NCBI GenBank assembly: GCA_003255025.1
Contig: QANY01013855.1
Location: 277,524-341,523 of the forward strand
Length of the DNA: 64,000 bases
From: Datisca glomerata
Lineage: Eukaryota > Streptophyta > Magnoliopsida > Cucurbitales > Datiscaceae
Direction: 5' to 3'
Below, one piece after another: positions 24,463-37,133 of this stretch (the stretch's first letter is position 1; each line of letters starts with the position of its first letter). The notes beneath the pieces are model-generated. The model was not told the DNA's origin, searched no databases, and saw only the letters and a list, made by a program, of their open reading frames with translations. Made by a program: the position numbers and the translations under genes.

Positions 24463-25486
24463 TGGTCTAGTCCTAGCTTGTGACCGGAACAATGCCTGAG
24501 AACGACAGAGAGGGCGTTAGGAGGTGAAGAGGGAGCACTCTAGACGTTCAAGGGTGGTGACAAATACTTACTCTCTCTAGAAATGAGAGTTTCACTCTCT
24601 AAAAATAGGAGTTTCTCTTTCTAAGGTGGGAGTTTCTTTTTCTAAACTTCCAATCTCCTCAAATGAAAGAGGAGTCGTCATTTTATAGATGAGCAAAAGG
24701 AGGGGGGACCATTGCAACTAATCTCTTGATTAGTTGCAAGTCCACCAATCGAATCATGCTACTTAAGCGCCTGATCATGCTTAGATGAGTAAGAAGAGAA
24801 TTATACATGAGCCAATCAGGTGCGCCATGCGGGTCTTTGTATAGTGACCATTATCTAGGGAGAACATGCCTAGTCGGTGGGGCGTAACGGCGATGTTCAC
24901 CCAACGACTCCTTTCAAGGGTTCTCTTAAACCAACCCCTCCCCAAGGTGGGAGGGTAGCACGCCCTCGATGTCTAGGGTGGTCGTACCGAAGAGGTATGT
25001 CCCTCATCCAGTACAACGTAGTCTCGCTCTTAATCCTGCCAGTTCACAGACTCACGAACGTTCCCAGCCAACCATACGCCCACCCAAGTTTTTGTCACTT
25101 GATTTGGTGGTTTGTGATGTGATGATTCATTGTGATAGCGGAGTGATACGTTTTGTCTGAAGTACGTCATTGTTGTCTTTGAGTTACATTATGAAGGGTG
25201 ATCCAGGCACCTCCATGGTATACCCATGAGGATGATATCAATGGTGCTACCATGTGAGTGATATTAATGGTGCTACCATAGAGGTGACACCCCATGGTGC
25301 TGCCATGGGGACGACCCACACGGGTACCTCAGTGACGGCACCACATGATGCGTCTCAACGGTGATACTCTATGGTATGACTCAGCGGTGATATTCCATGA
25401 TGCATCGTTGGTGGAGATACTCCCGATACGTCGTAAGAGTTGCATTTCACGGGTAGTCAACGTGAGGTCGGCAACCCTCATATACA
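24463..25486 (+). repeat. 5' LTR of the PMD element
   Basis: Shares with the 3' copy the words GTCTAGTCCTAGCT, GGGAGCACTCTAGAC, CGGTGGGGCGTAACGGC and GGTAGTCAACGT in the same order. It contains internal short repeats built on ATGGTGCTACCATG (25200-25320), giving small palindromes. Confidence 0.85.
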
Positions 25487-25999
25487 TTTAGTCCCCTGCG
25501 CAAACACGATGCGAAGTAATTGGGCTTGTACACAATATCTTCAATACAGCAATCGATTGTATCATCAAGTCCTAGATACTTTGATTGTTTTCATTACATG
25601 ATGTATGTGGGATGCATTAATCCATTTTGTCCAATGTGCCTTTGTTATGTGATGGAGACCTCTCTTTATTGCATGAGGTCAAATTTGTAAAATAAAAAAA
25701 AATTGACTTTGGGAATTTTGTGGGAGTCTCTGCTCCCTTCTCCTTTGTAAAAGGGATTAAATCAATCCAACTACCTCTTCTCCCCTTCATCTAAGAAAAT
25801 TTAAGGCAAATCCCTAAATTCCCTCTCTCTCAAAATTTTGGAAATTCTCCGTGGGCAAACTTGAAGATTGAAGCACACGGGTTGGATTTTGGGCATTTTT
25901 CACAAAAAAAAAAACTTCAAGCTTCAAGCAAGGTGTTCTTCCGTTTTCCTCCTTGGCTAACGTTTGAGGTAAACCCTTAATCCTTCACCATTTTTTTTA

Positions 26000-26960
26000 T
26001 TTTGAGTGTTTTTGCTGCTGTAATTTTGTGTTTCCCATGCTATGGAGATTGGTTTACCGAAGAAGAGAAGGGTGGGGGAGTGTTGGACTCAAAGGGAGGG
26101 GGTGGATGGCTTCGTCCGTCCTTGAACAAGCCAATTGGCCGAGACTCGGCATTGGGGCGTGTCCACTGGCGGGTTGGGTGCCACCAATGGGGTCTTGAGG
26201 TAGTTCCGCATGGGGGAGGGGGTGCTGCCATGGTGGCGGGTAGAGCGAGTGTGGTGTTGTGATAGCCTAGTGGCGACTGGGTATGAGCAAGGGGCGAGCT
26301 CGAGTGTTTGGGAGCCTTACCGGTGGCATGTTGCTTGGTTGCGGGCTGCTCTTTGTGGGGGTTGGACTTGCATCGGAGCTAGGCTAGTTGGCTCAGTGGC
26401 GGGCCAAGATCCCATGCCGCCACCGAGTAGTGGGTCTTGATGGCGGGGTGGACTTGTGTAGTGACAGTCAAGCTCGATTGGGGTGTTGTCTCGTCCGTGT
26501 GGGGGGGGGGGGNGGGGGGGGGGGGTAGTCGAGTTGTGTCTCCCGTGTGGGCTGGGGAGCCTTGGTTGTGTCCTAGCGCGAGAGTAAGCCTCGGCCAGGT
26601 GTTGGGCAGTTGGCTCAGTGGCGGCCCAAGTGACCATGCCGCCATGAAGCATGGTGCTTGATGGCGGGGTAGGGGGCTTGATGGCGAGGTGTTGATCGTG
26701 CAGGATGGACCTTGGACCTTGGCTTAGCGCATGGCGCCATTAAGCCTTAGTGGTGGCATGCTTTGCTTAAGGGTGACGTGTATGCGCAATGGGTGGTGAG
26801 CTTAGGGGCAGGTTGGTGCTTTGTGCTTCGTCTATGTGCGTGTTTCGTCTGTGTAACTTGGGCATACGTAGTGGCGGGTTGGGCAAGTGGGGGTCGCGGG
26901 TGTCGTGTCACCGCACTATTAGATGATATAGTGCCTTAGCCATTTTTATGCTTGACGTAT
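26000..26960 (+). other. GC-rich leader of the PMD element
   Basis: Markedly richer in G than its surroundings. It contains a poly-G run with one N at about 26500-26525. Overlapping open frames on both strands are a by-product of this composition. The words GGTTGGGTGC/GGCGGG and TGGCTCAGTGGCGG recur at 26390 and 26610, suggesting internal duplication. Confidence 0.55.
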
Positions 26961-27179
26961 ACCTTGGTCCAACCAAGTCTTTGCTTTACTTGCAGATCTT
27001 GCTTTCATGGACTATCAAGGAGTTGTCGCGTGCATCGGTAGGAGTCGATTCTCTTTATTTTCGACTTCTCTTTTCAGGTAAGTGAGCTATCCACTCTTGT
27101 ACTTAAATTTTTTTTCCATGATGAACATGTCTCCCCCTGTATAGGTTGCTTGTACTTAGAAATTTTTTTGTTTACCTAC

Positions 27180-27830
27180 GTCGTTGGACATGCCTTCACT
27201 GTAGAATAGTTGCGACAATTGTATGCTTCCATCATAGAATAATTGTGACACGCTTTGCATGCCTCCGCCGTAGAATAGTTATGACACGCATTGTATGCCT
27301 CCGTCATAGAATAGTTGCAACATGCATTCTTCCCTTAGGAAATACATGAAAATTTTACCCCCATCATAGAATAGTTGTGTCACACATTCTCCCTTAGGAA
27401 ATACATGAAAGCTTTGCCTCTGTCATAGAATAGTTGTGTCACTTATTCTCCCTTAGGAAGTACATGAAAAAATTTGCCTCCATCATAGAATGGTTGTGTC
27501 ACACATTCTCTTTTAAGAAATACATGAAAAAATTTCCTTCACAATAGGATAGTTGTGTCATGCATTCTCCCTTAGGAAATACATGAAAAAATTTGTCTCC
27601 GTCATGCATGCCTCCATTATAGAATGGTTATGTCACGCATTCTCCCTTACGAAATACATGAAAATTTTCCTTCCATCATATAATAGTTGTGTCACGCATT
27701 CTCCAGGGAATACTTGAAAGCTTTGCCTCCATCATAGAATAGTTGTGTCATGCATTCTCCTTAGGAAATACATGAAAAAAATTGCCTCCGTTAGACATGC
27801 CTACATTGAATGTGCCTCCATCACAGGGTG
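27180..27830 (+). repeat. Minisatellite inside the PMD element
   Basis: About ten imperfect copies built on GCCTCCATCATAGAATAG, then TTGTGTCACGCATTCTCCC and TTAGGAAATACATGAAAA. Early copies (27190-27310) are about 40-45 bp and lack the TTAGGAAATACATG part; later ones (27305-27790) are about 57-62 bp. A related word (TCGTAGGGTGTTTGTAGTATG) continues to about 27930. Confidence 0.88.
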
Positions 27831-28030
27831 TTTGTAGTATGCTTCCCAACTTAGGAAAATTTTGAATTTTTTTTGCCTCCATTGAACGTGCCTCTGTCGT
27901 AGGGTGTTTGTAGTATGCTTCCCCCATTAGAAAATTTTTGAAAAAAATTTGTATGGACTATTTTGCGCGTAGCCATGTTTCTTGCTTATAACACATGCTC
28001 CTCTATTTTTGTAGGTTTTTATTCATATCC

Positions 28031-29460
28031 ATGGCTTCTTCAAAGGTTGAGCTTATTGCGGGCAAAGGTGAGCCAACTCCCCTAGTTCCTCCCAAACCAT
28101 GGTCCTCGATGAAGTCTATTGCTGACCGCGTGATTAATGGCATGTCGAAGTCAATTGAATGGGAGGTTAATTCTGGAGTCTTGATGGATGGGGAGAGCGA
28201 GCAGGTTGAGTTCCTTAGGCTTGAGCAAGTGACGTTCCTTGCGAATGCTCGTGGTGATTTTCTGATTCCCTCCATTGACTTGGGGAGTCGATGCAAGTCG
28301 GGGGATCGACTGGGAGGATTGATGTGCACATATACTTTCTGACTCTGAGTATGTCACCTTGCTAAAGAAAGTTGAAGTTTTGGAAGCATTGGAGGTGGCG
28401 TCCAAACTGTCGATCCAACGTGACACCGCTCTAATTCATACACTTCTTCACCGTTGGTGCAGTTACTCACACACTTTCATCGCTGCTTGGGGGGAGTTTA
28501 TCCCTACACTAGAGAATGCACATGTATTGTCGCATCTTCCTATGTTTGGTGATTACCGCGCCCTCTTCAGCATTATGGGGCTAAAATGCACAGGGTGATT
28601 GATCTTCTTGAGGATGGTTTGAAGAAATCTTACAAGCCTTCTTCTGGCGGTAGACGCGGGAAGAGGGCCAACTTCTCTGGTTGGATGGGTCATTTCTCCA
28701 AGGAATATGATTCAAATCTGAAGAAATCTACAGACATTTTCCCATCGATGTCATCATTTATAAGAATAGGGAGGTGGTGCTGGCCACATTCCTATCCAAG
28801 TGGCGGTTGAGATACATTTTCCCAGTTAAGGGTCTGGTGATGATTTTTGAAACTATATTCTTTTGCATTCATTGTTGTTCTTTGCACGTGTGGTCTAACA
28901 TCGTTCTTCTCAAATGTTTTTGTAGGTATGTCGACGGAGATGGTGAGTAAACGCGTACTCCCGATGGAAGCCATGTTGGCGACGGGGCAAAGGATTACGC
29001 TTGGGCCCTTGTTCTTGGGCAATCTTTACCACATGCTTGATCGCTTTCACAATGATCTAAAGAGGTCCATGGGTAGGTATGGGGTTACAACCTTCGTGGA
29101 CTGCTCATTCTTGTAAATGTTCGTAAGGGAGTGATTCGTTAACTGTGCTCCTTAGAAAGTTGATTATAAGAAGTGGGAGCGCGCTTCTGAATTGCCCCGT
29201 GCATGGTCTTGGTGTGGGATCAGGACTCCTGTCGTGTTGACTTTTCATGAGACATTGACGTGTACAATTACTTCTGACATCGCCCTTATTTGGACGGTTG
29301 CACTGGTTACGCTCGCACCGTGTTTTGGGGAATGATGGACAAGCATATTACACTTAGTAGGGAGGTCGCGCTTGGTTGGTCGAGTCTTGACAGGTGTCTG
29401 GTGACGATCATGATGCCTTTCACTCTTCCCATGATGGTAGAGTTAGAGGATGGGTAAGAT
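28031..29460 (+). pseudogene. Decayed plant mobile domain (PMD) gene within the LTR element
   Basis: Starts at ATG 28031 (MASSKVELIAGKGEPTPLVP). After a frame change near 28320 it gives the PMD signature HRWCSYSHTFIAAWGEFIPT (about 28450-28500) and then FLSKWRLRYIFPV (28790). After a probable intron ending TTTTTGTAG at 28925 it gives ITLGPLFLGNLYHMLDRF and GRYGVTTFVDCSFL (28990-29115). PMD proteins (Arabidopsis MAIN/MAIL1 and relatives) act in gene and transposon silencing, and relatives are known to be carried by Ty3/gypsy and Mutator-type elements. Stops after 29115 and the frame changes indicate a non-functional copy. The domain identification is by motif recognition only. Confidence 0.7.
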
Positions 29461-29813
29461 GGGAACCATTTCACGTCGACGTGTTATCCGTGTAATTGGG
29501 TTTTTGCACGTTAGTCCGGCTATGACCAGGGTACCGCCAGTCTTAATTTGGAGTGGGTGCGGGGCAAGGAAGCATTGATGCTATGGACAGGTGATAGGAA
29601 TTATGGGGACGCTGCTCCTCGCAAGCTACTCGTCCCCATGTTGCTCACATGCCGCATCGAACAATAAAGCTCTAAGTGTTTTGGATGAGTCAGAAGTTGA
29701 GATGGACCAGAAGCTTAACATCTCCTCCAAGGATGTTGGATGTTCCAATGGTTTATAGGGGTGACATCACGTTGGGCCTCATTCCTAAACCTAAGTCTGA
29801 GGTGGTGCATGAA

Positions 29814-30915
29814 AAGTCTAGTCCTAGCTCGTGATCGGAACAACGCTTGGGAACGTCAGGGGAGGACGTCAGGAGGTGGGGGGAGCACTCTAGACCCTCA
29901 AGAGTGGTGATAAATGTTTGCTCTCTCTCTAGAAGTGAGAGCTTTTCTCCCTACAAATGGGAGCTTCTCTCTCTAAGGTGGGAGCTTCTCCCTCTAAACT
30001 TTCAATCCCTTTTAATGAAGGATGATTCCTCCTTGTATGGGTGAATAAAAAGAGGGGGGCCATTACAACTAATCCATTGATTAATTGCAAGTCTGTCAAT
30101 CGAATCGCGCCACTTAAGCTGACTAATCATGCTTAGGTGAGTAAGAGGAGGATTACACATAAGTCAATCGGGTGGCACCATGTGGGTCTTTGTATAGTGA
30201 CCATGATTTAGGGAGAACATGCCCAACCGGTGGGGCGTAACGGCGGTGTTCACCCAACGCCTCCTCTCAAGGGTTCTCTCAAACCAACCCCTCCCCAAGA
30301 TGGGAGGGTAGCACCTCAATGTCTAGATTGATCGTACCAATGAGGTATGTCCCCTATCCAGTACAACGTAGCCTCACCCCTAATCATGTTCGTCCATAGC
30401 CTCCCGAACGTTCCCAGTCAACCATACGCCCATCCAAATCTTTGTCACTTGACTTGGTGGTTTGTGATGTCATGACTCGTTATGATAGCAGAGTGATACG
30501 TCTTGTCTGAAGTACGTCATTGTTATCTTTGAGTTACATTACGAAGGGTGATCCAACCATCTTCATGGTACACCCATGCAAGTGACATCAATGGTGCTAC
30601 CATGGGGGTGACATCAATGGTACTACCATAGAGGTGAACACCCCATGATGTGCTACCATGGGGACGACCCACACATGTACCTCAGTGGCGGCACGCCATG
30701 GGGTGCACCTTAGTGGCATCACCCCAAGGAGTGCGTCTCAGCGGTGACACTTTATGGCATGACTCAGCAATGATACTCCATAGTACGTCTCAACAGTGAT
30801 ACTCCATCTCAGCAGTGATACTCCATGGTGCATCCTTGGTAGAGATATTCTCGATACCTCGTAAGAGTTACGTTTCGTGGGTAGTCAACGTTGAGGACGC
30901 CAATCTCCATGTACA
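29814..30915 (+). repeat. 3' LTR of the PMD element
   Basis: Direct copy of 24463-25486 with many substitutions and small indels. The ATGGTGCTACCATG-type internal repeats are expanded here (30570-30850), which explains the greater length. Confidence 0.85.
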
Positions 30916-32549
30916 AATTGTTGCTTATTACTTACATCTAGGGCAAAATAAGTTAAAAGACTAAAATGTAAAGTATATATCTATAGTTTGATCAAAATAT
31001 AAACTATATTATTATTTTTTTTGTTTGAGAAACTACAAAATATACCCATGTGTTAAGATTTTCTGTTAAATACGACACTGAAACGCGCGTGAATAGCACG
31101 TGGCTAACTTCAATTAACGGAAGTTAATGTTGTTTGTATTAGATAGTTACATTTAACTTTATATTTTTTTTTCTTTTAATTTATATTTAACTTTTTCACA
31201 ATTATTTTTGTCTAATTTGCAGGTGATAGAGCCAAGTCATGAGAGAAGTAAACTGGGAGAAAGAGAGAGATAGGGGCAAAACATAGGGCCTAACAGAGGA
31301 TTAAAAGACTAATTTTTTCATAATTTATTGATGATTAGTTAAGTTCTTTGTTTGTTTTTTGTTATTTTGTCTAGAATTTGTTATTTGGGTATTATTTTTC
31401 ACGATGTGATCCGTTGATCTGTTTGTGTTGTCTTCCACGATCTAATATGGTGAGTTCGAGTCATTTACTATTATTTTGAGATCTTAATCTTTAATTTGTT
31501 GATGATTCTCTTCAATTTAGCTACTGGGTGACAAAAAAAGAGTTGTCCAGTGATGAAGAGGAAAATAGAAGAGAAAAATGAAAGTCTAAAAAATGAAAAA
31601 TGAGGGTTATTTATATAAAAATTCTAGTGTCTAAAAATGGTGGGAAATAGAACAAATGAAGAAAATTAATGAAGGTTTTCATTTAGAAGGGAAGAAGAGT
31701 TCAAAAACAAAGTTAACTTTCCACCAAATTTGATGAAAAATCATCACAGAATGATGTAGTCAGTTTCTCAAACTACAATACACATTGGTCGAGACTTACA
31801 CGTGTTGATACCCAAAATTAAATTTTGTTTAGCCAAGTAGCATATAGACTAGAATAGTCAAACTCACCCTAAGGTTAACAAGCGCAAAAACAAGACTCAA
31901 CAACATTGTACAAACAAAAATTTGAAGTATAATTTATATTTTTATCAAATTGTATGGAAATGTTTTACATTATAACCTGAGTTAAAAGTTAAAATAATTG
32001 ATACAAAAAAGTATCATTTGCTAAACAAATAGAAAGTGCAAAACGTAGAATTTTGAACTCCATAGAAATTATGAGACATCCTCCTCAAGCCTATACCTCC
32101 AACTTCGCCTTTAGAATAGAGCTAAAACTAACTTTGGATCCACAATAATTAATCAAAGCACGAAGACTTTGAAATAAACAACAATCAAGAATGCATCTCA
32201 GATAGAACATCAAGCCATAATAATCTCAGGATTTATCAAAATGAATATTAAATAACAGTACCAGGTTAAGAAGATTCCATAAACAGTTTTAAACCAGTAA
32301 ATAACAGAGCTCACAGAGAGAGAGTTCATGCTCCAGAAAGTTAAAAACAAATTAGAAAATAAGTTTTACAGGACTGTTGGCCATTCTAGTCGTACCAACA
32401 GGAAGAGGAGGAGAAACGGAAATCACATTCAGATTTCAATTCACACACACAACTGACAACCTCTCCCTTTACATGGTATTCAGCCCTATATCAGGTCGAT
32501 TTATTATTTTATAAGCATCAAACCTGGCCGATAAACATTAATATTGCCC
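30916..32549. other. Intergenic DNA downstream of NDUFS7
   Basis: No gene is seen. It is AT-rich with ordinary composition. The last ~200 bases (about 32350-32549) are likely the NDUFS7 3' UTR. Short frames are unsupported. Confidence 0.5.
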
Positions 32550-34365
<1,816 letters not shown>

Positions 34366-34377
34366 CGCCCTGATTCA

Positions 34378-34379
<2 letters not shown>

Positions 34380-34427
<48 letters not shown>
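34380..34427. repeat. (GA)n microsatellite
   Basis: About 24 uninterrupted GA units in the presumed NDUFS7 5' UTR. Confidence 0.97.
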
Positions 34428-34619
34428 AACGACAGGGCAAGAGTTGGGGAGGAGGGGTACCACTATAGTAAGATGAAATAGAGTCTTAACCGTCTATGTT
34501 TTGATGACGTGGCTGAATTTTAGCGCTTAATAGTTAACACTGGAGGGATCTCACTGGAGAGACGAAATCCTCAATAGCTTCGTCGATTGGAGGCTCGACA
34601 ACAACTCTGGGACTCAGTA

Positions 34620-34621
<2 letters not shown>

Positions 34622-34682
<61 letters not shown>
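34622..34682. repeat. (CT)n(GT)n compound microsatellite
   Basis: About 23 CT units followed by about 7 GT units, in the presumed 5' UTR of the ATP synthase gene. Confidence 0.97.
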
Positions 34683-34683
<1 letters not shown>

Positions 34684-35367
34684 AAGACGAAGAGAGTTTT
34701 AACTTAAAAGGTACGAACTAGCATACCTAATACGATCCTCGATATTGTTTATTTTTCTTATCAGTGAATTGATATGTTGTTTTAGGTCAATTTACTCAAA
34801 TCTTGAGTTTCTAGCATACAAGTAGTGGATTTTCGACTAAAAAAAAGGTCTGCTACGGTAAATTTCTTGCTCCATTGAAGGTCTGTCACAATTTTGATGG
34901 GCATTAGATTTGATGAACTAGTTTTTGTTCTGGCATTCGGACTAGAGAAATTTGTTCAGTTGTTGCATCTGTTTGTACTTCTTTTTATACATCTCTGTGC
35001 TTAGCGATTGGAATTCAATGATGAATTTATCAGTTGATGAACTAGTTCTTTGTGCTTGTTTCTGTTCCTTTTTCTTTCAATGCAACGAGGGGACTCTATG
35101 ACTGTAAATTATTTTGATTCAGAAGATTAGATTATCTCCTCCTATAACAGGAAACTTTGGAAAACTTTTAAAGTATATATTCAGTCATATACACCAGAAC
35201 TTTCTCCATTCACCTGATGAATTCCTTTTCCTTTTTGTGTGAATGTGAGTGTTCTTTGTTCCAATTTCAGAATAGACCAAGTTGATTCGGAACGAAAATA
35301 GTCTTTTCAATTTGTTGTGAGCTATTAGTTTGACAGTGATCCTTTCTTTAACTGTCTAGAGGAAGTG

Positions 35368-36132
35368 ATGGCATCCAAGCTGGTTCAACTACAAACCAAG
35401 GCTAGTCAAGCTTCACAGGTCGTGGCTAAGCATGGTTGCTCCTACTACAAGCAGTTATTGGAGCAAAACAAGCAATATATCCAGGAGCCACCCACTGTAG
35501 AGAAATGCAATCTTTTGTCAAAGCAATTGTTTTATACTCGTCTTGCTAGGTTAGTCACTATCAATTTCATGCTCCAGTTTTTATAACATGATATTGAATT
35601 TATTGATTAGATATCTCATGCAAATTCTTAGGGACCCTTAAGTGGTAATGCTGATTCTGTCTTTCCCTAATATTTTTGGAGGGGGATTAAGAACGTAGGG
35701 TTATACTATTCATGATTATATTTTCCTCATTCATGCATAAAAGTGCATAAGTTGCTGCTGGTCTGGCTTTAGGTCCACATATACCCTCTAAAAGAACCTG
35801 GCTTGCTTGTTCCCTTCAGTAAAACCATGCAAATGCAATTCATCTGTTCTAATCCAAAAATAAAAAAGAATGTCCCTCATCAATGATTTCACTCTGCACG
35901 TCTTTACATACTATCAAAACAGTTTATTTATTTGCATTGGAACAGTATACCTGGACGTTATGAAGCTTTATGGAAGGAGGTTGATTGTGTAAAGCAGCTC
36001 TGGAAGAACAAGCAGGAGCTGAAGGTTGAGGATGCTGGCATTGCTGCTTTGTTTGGATTAGAGTGTTTTGCCTGGTTCTGTGCTGGTGAGATTGTAGGTC
36101 GAGGATTCACATTCACCGGTTACTATGTTTAA
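35368..36132 (+). CDS. Mitochondrial ATP synthase subunit g
   Basis: Small membrane subunit of the F1Fo-ATP synthase peripheral/dimerisation region in the inner mitochondrial membrane. Two coding exons, 35368-35549 and 35946-36132, flank a 396-bp intron (GTTAGT...AACAG) and join in phase (AG plus T gives Ser, LASIPGRYEALWKE). The product is 122 residues, the length seen in other plants. It starts MASKLVQLQTKASQASQVVA, continues with PPTVEKCNLLSKQLFYTRL, and ends with the Gly-rich membrane segment IAALFGLECFAWFCAGEIVG. The start is the ATG at 35368, directly after a likely 5' UTR intron acceptor. No damage is seen. It faces away from NDUFS7 and towards ferrochelatase. Confidence 0.95.
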
Positions 36133-37133
36133 CTATGCCTGTGAACCAGGATTAGTTTGTTTTGGTTTCGAGTTGATTGAACTTCACTTCACGTTACTAG
36201 ATTTTATTTCTTAGTGTCTTCATCTAAACGACTGTGTATCGATGCTAAGACATTGGTCTGCGAGAAATTGTTACGTAAAGAAATAAAATAGTTTTTTCCA
36301 TAATCTTCCTCTTTCGTGTCTCTGTCTTTCCTTTTATGCTTTCTTAGAGGAATAAAAATAGTTTTTTTTTCCATAATCTTCCTCTTTCGTGTCTCTGTCT
36401 TCCTTTTTATGCCTTCTTAGTTTGTTTTGCATGCAGCCACTTATAATGATCCTGTTTGCGGAATTTGATCTGCAACTAAAGTGATAATGAATCTAAATTC
36501 CTAGTGCTAATTGTTGAGATTAAATTGTGGAAGATTGAAATGGTTTATGATGGGAGTTTTGAGAAGTGTATTGTGAGAGATGAAGACAGAAAGCATCCAC
36601 CCTATGTAATGGTGGTGTTAGTAGCACGGAATTGGATCTCTACACTTTGCCTCATTTTGTTTCAACGGTCTAGACTCTAGACTGATCTAGATTTAGTCGG
36701 TACAAATTTCAAAAAAAAAACCATCAGATAACACAACTCTCTCCTTTTCCTTTCCAAAAGGAGAGAACCTCTATCCAAATGGCATGTTAATTGCTCGCTC
36801 TTATTCGTTGCCAATAAGGATTTGGAAAGGGATTGTTGACGATCATGCAAAGCAATAAGGATATACAAAGGAATATGTTGAATCACCAACAAAGTAAAAC
36901 CACATAATGGTAATTTATTATTACTCATTCAAGAGAGTAAGGGATAACAATAACCTTTCCTAGAAATAAAACTTGCAGTACAATCACGCCTCTCAAAAAT
37001 CATAGTCGTTTCTCTGTATAAATTGAGGAAGAAAATCCGAAAAGTTACATAGAAATTGTGTCGCCATGCCACGATCGTTCAGACTGAGTAGGCATGGAGT
37101 GTGATGTTAGTTTTGTATTCTCTATTATCTCAT
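36133..37133. other. Convergent intergenic region with a tandem duplication
   Basis: Holds the 3' UTRs of the ATP synthase gene (+) and ferrochelatase (-). At about 36289-36420 a ~70-bp unit (TAGTTTTTTCCATAATCTTC through GCTTTCTTAG) is tandemly duplicated with small differences. Nothing else is recognised. Confidence 0.6.

Larger units (their letters stand above)
24463..30915 (+). mobile_element. Non-autonomous LTR element carrying a PMD gene
   Basis: Two ~1.0-1.1 kb direct repeats (24463-25486 and 29814-30915) flank 4.3 kb with no gag, RT or integrase that I can recognise. The interior has a GC-rich leader (about 26000-26960, with a poly-G run and N near 26500-26525), a minisatellite (27180-27830) and a decayed gene with plant-mobile-domain motifs. 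That makes it a large retrotransposon derivative rather than an autonomous element. The LTR ends are inferred from where similarity starts (GTCTAGTCC) and stops (ATACA/GTACA). A target duplication and a standard primer binding site were not found, so the exact borders are uncertain. Confidence 0.78.
34366..35367. promoter_or_regulatory. Shared divergent promoter region of NDUFS7 and ATP synthase subunit g
   Basis: 1.0 kb separates the two start codons. A (GA)n repeat (34380-34427) lies next to the NDUFS7 ATG and a (CT)n/(GT)n repeat (34622-34682) lies on the ATP synthase side. On each gene's sense strand the tract is in the 5' leader, (CT)n in both cases. On the plus strand, AAAAGGTACG at 34707 and GTCTAGAGG at 35354 are good candidates for a 5' UTR intron (34711-35359). 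TGACGTGG near 34504 resembles a bZIP site. That the region drives both genes is inference from the arrangement. Confidence 0.55.

Noticed and set aside
26002..26661. Overlapping open frames on both strands, rich in G, W, P
   Set aside because: They arise from a GC-rich, poly-G-containing leader with N; no domain, no splice logic, and frames overlap on both strands.
27180..27830. Regularly spaced repeats resembling a CRISPR array
   Set aside because: Units are imperfect, spacers are themselves repeated, period changes from ~42 to ~60 bp, and the setting is an LTR element in a plant genome. It is a minisatellite.
24458..30920. Target-site duplication for the PMD element
   Set aside because: Flanks at the inferred borders (AGGAG versus AATTG) do not match; borders may be off by some bases.
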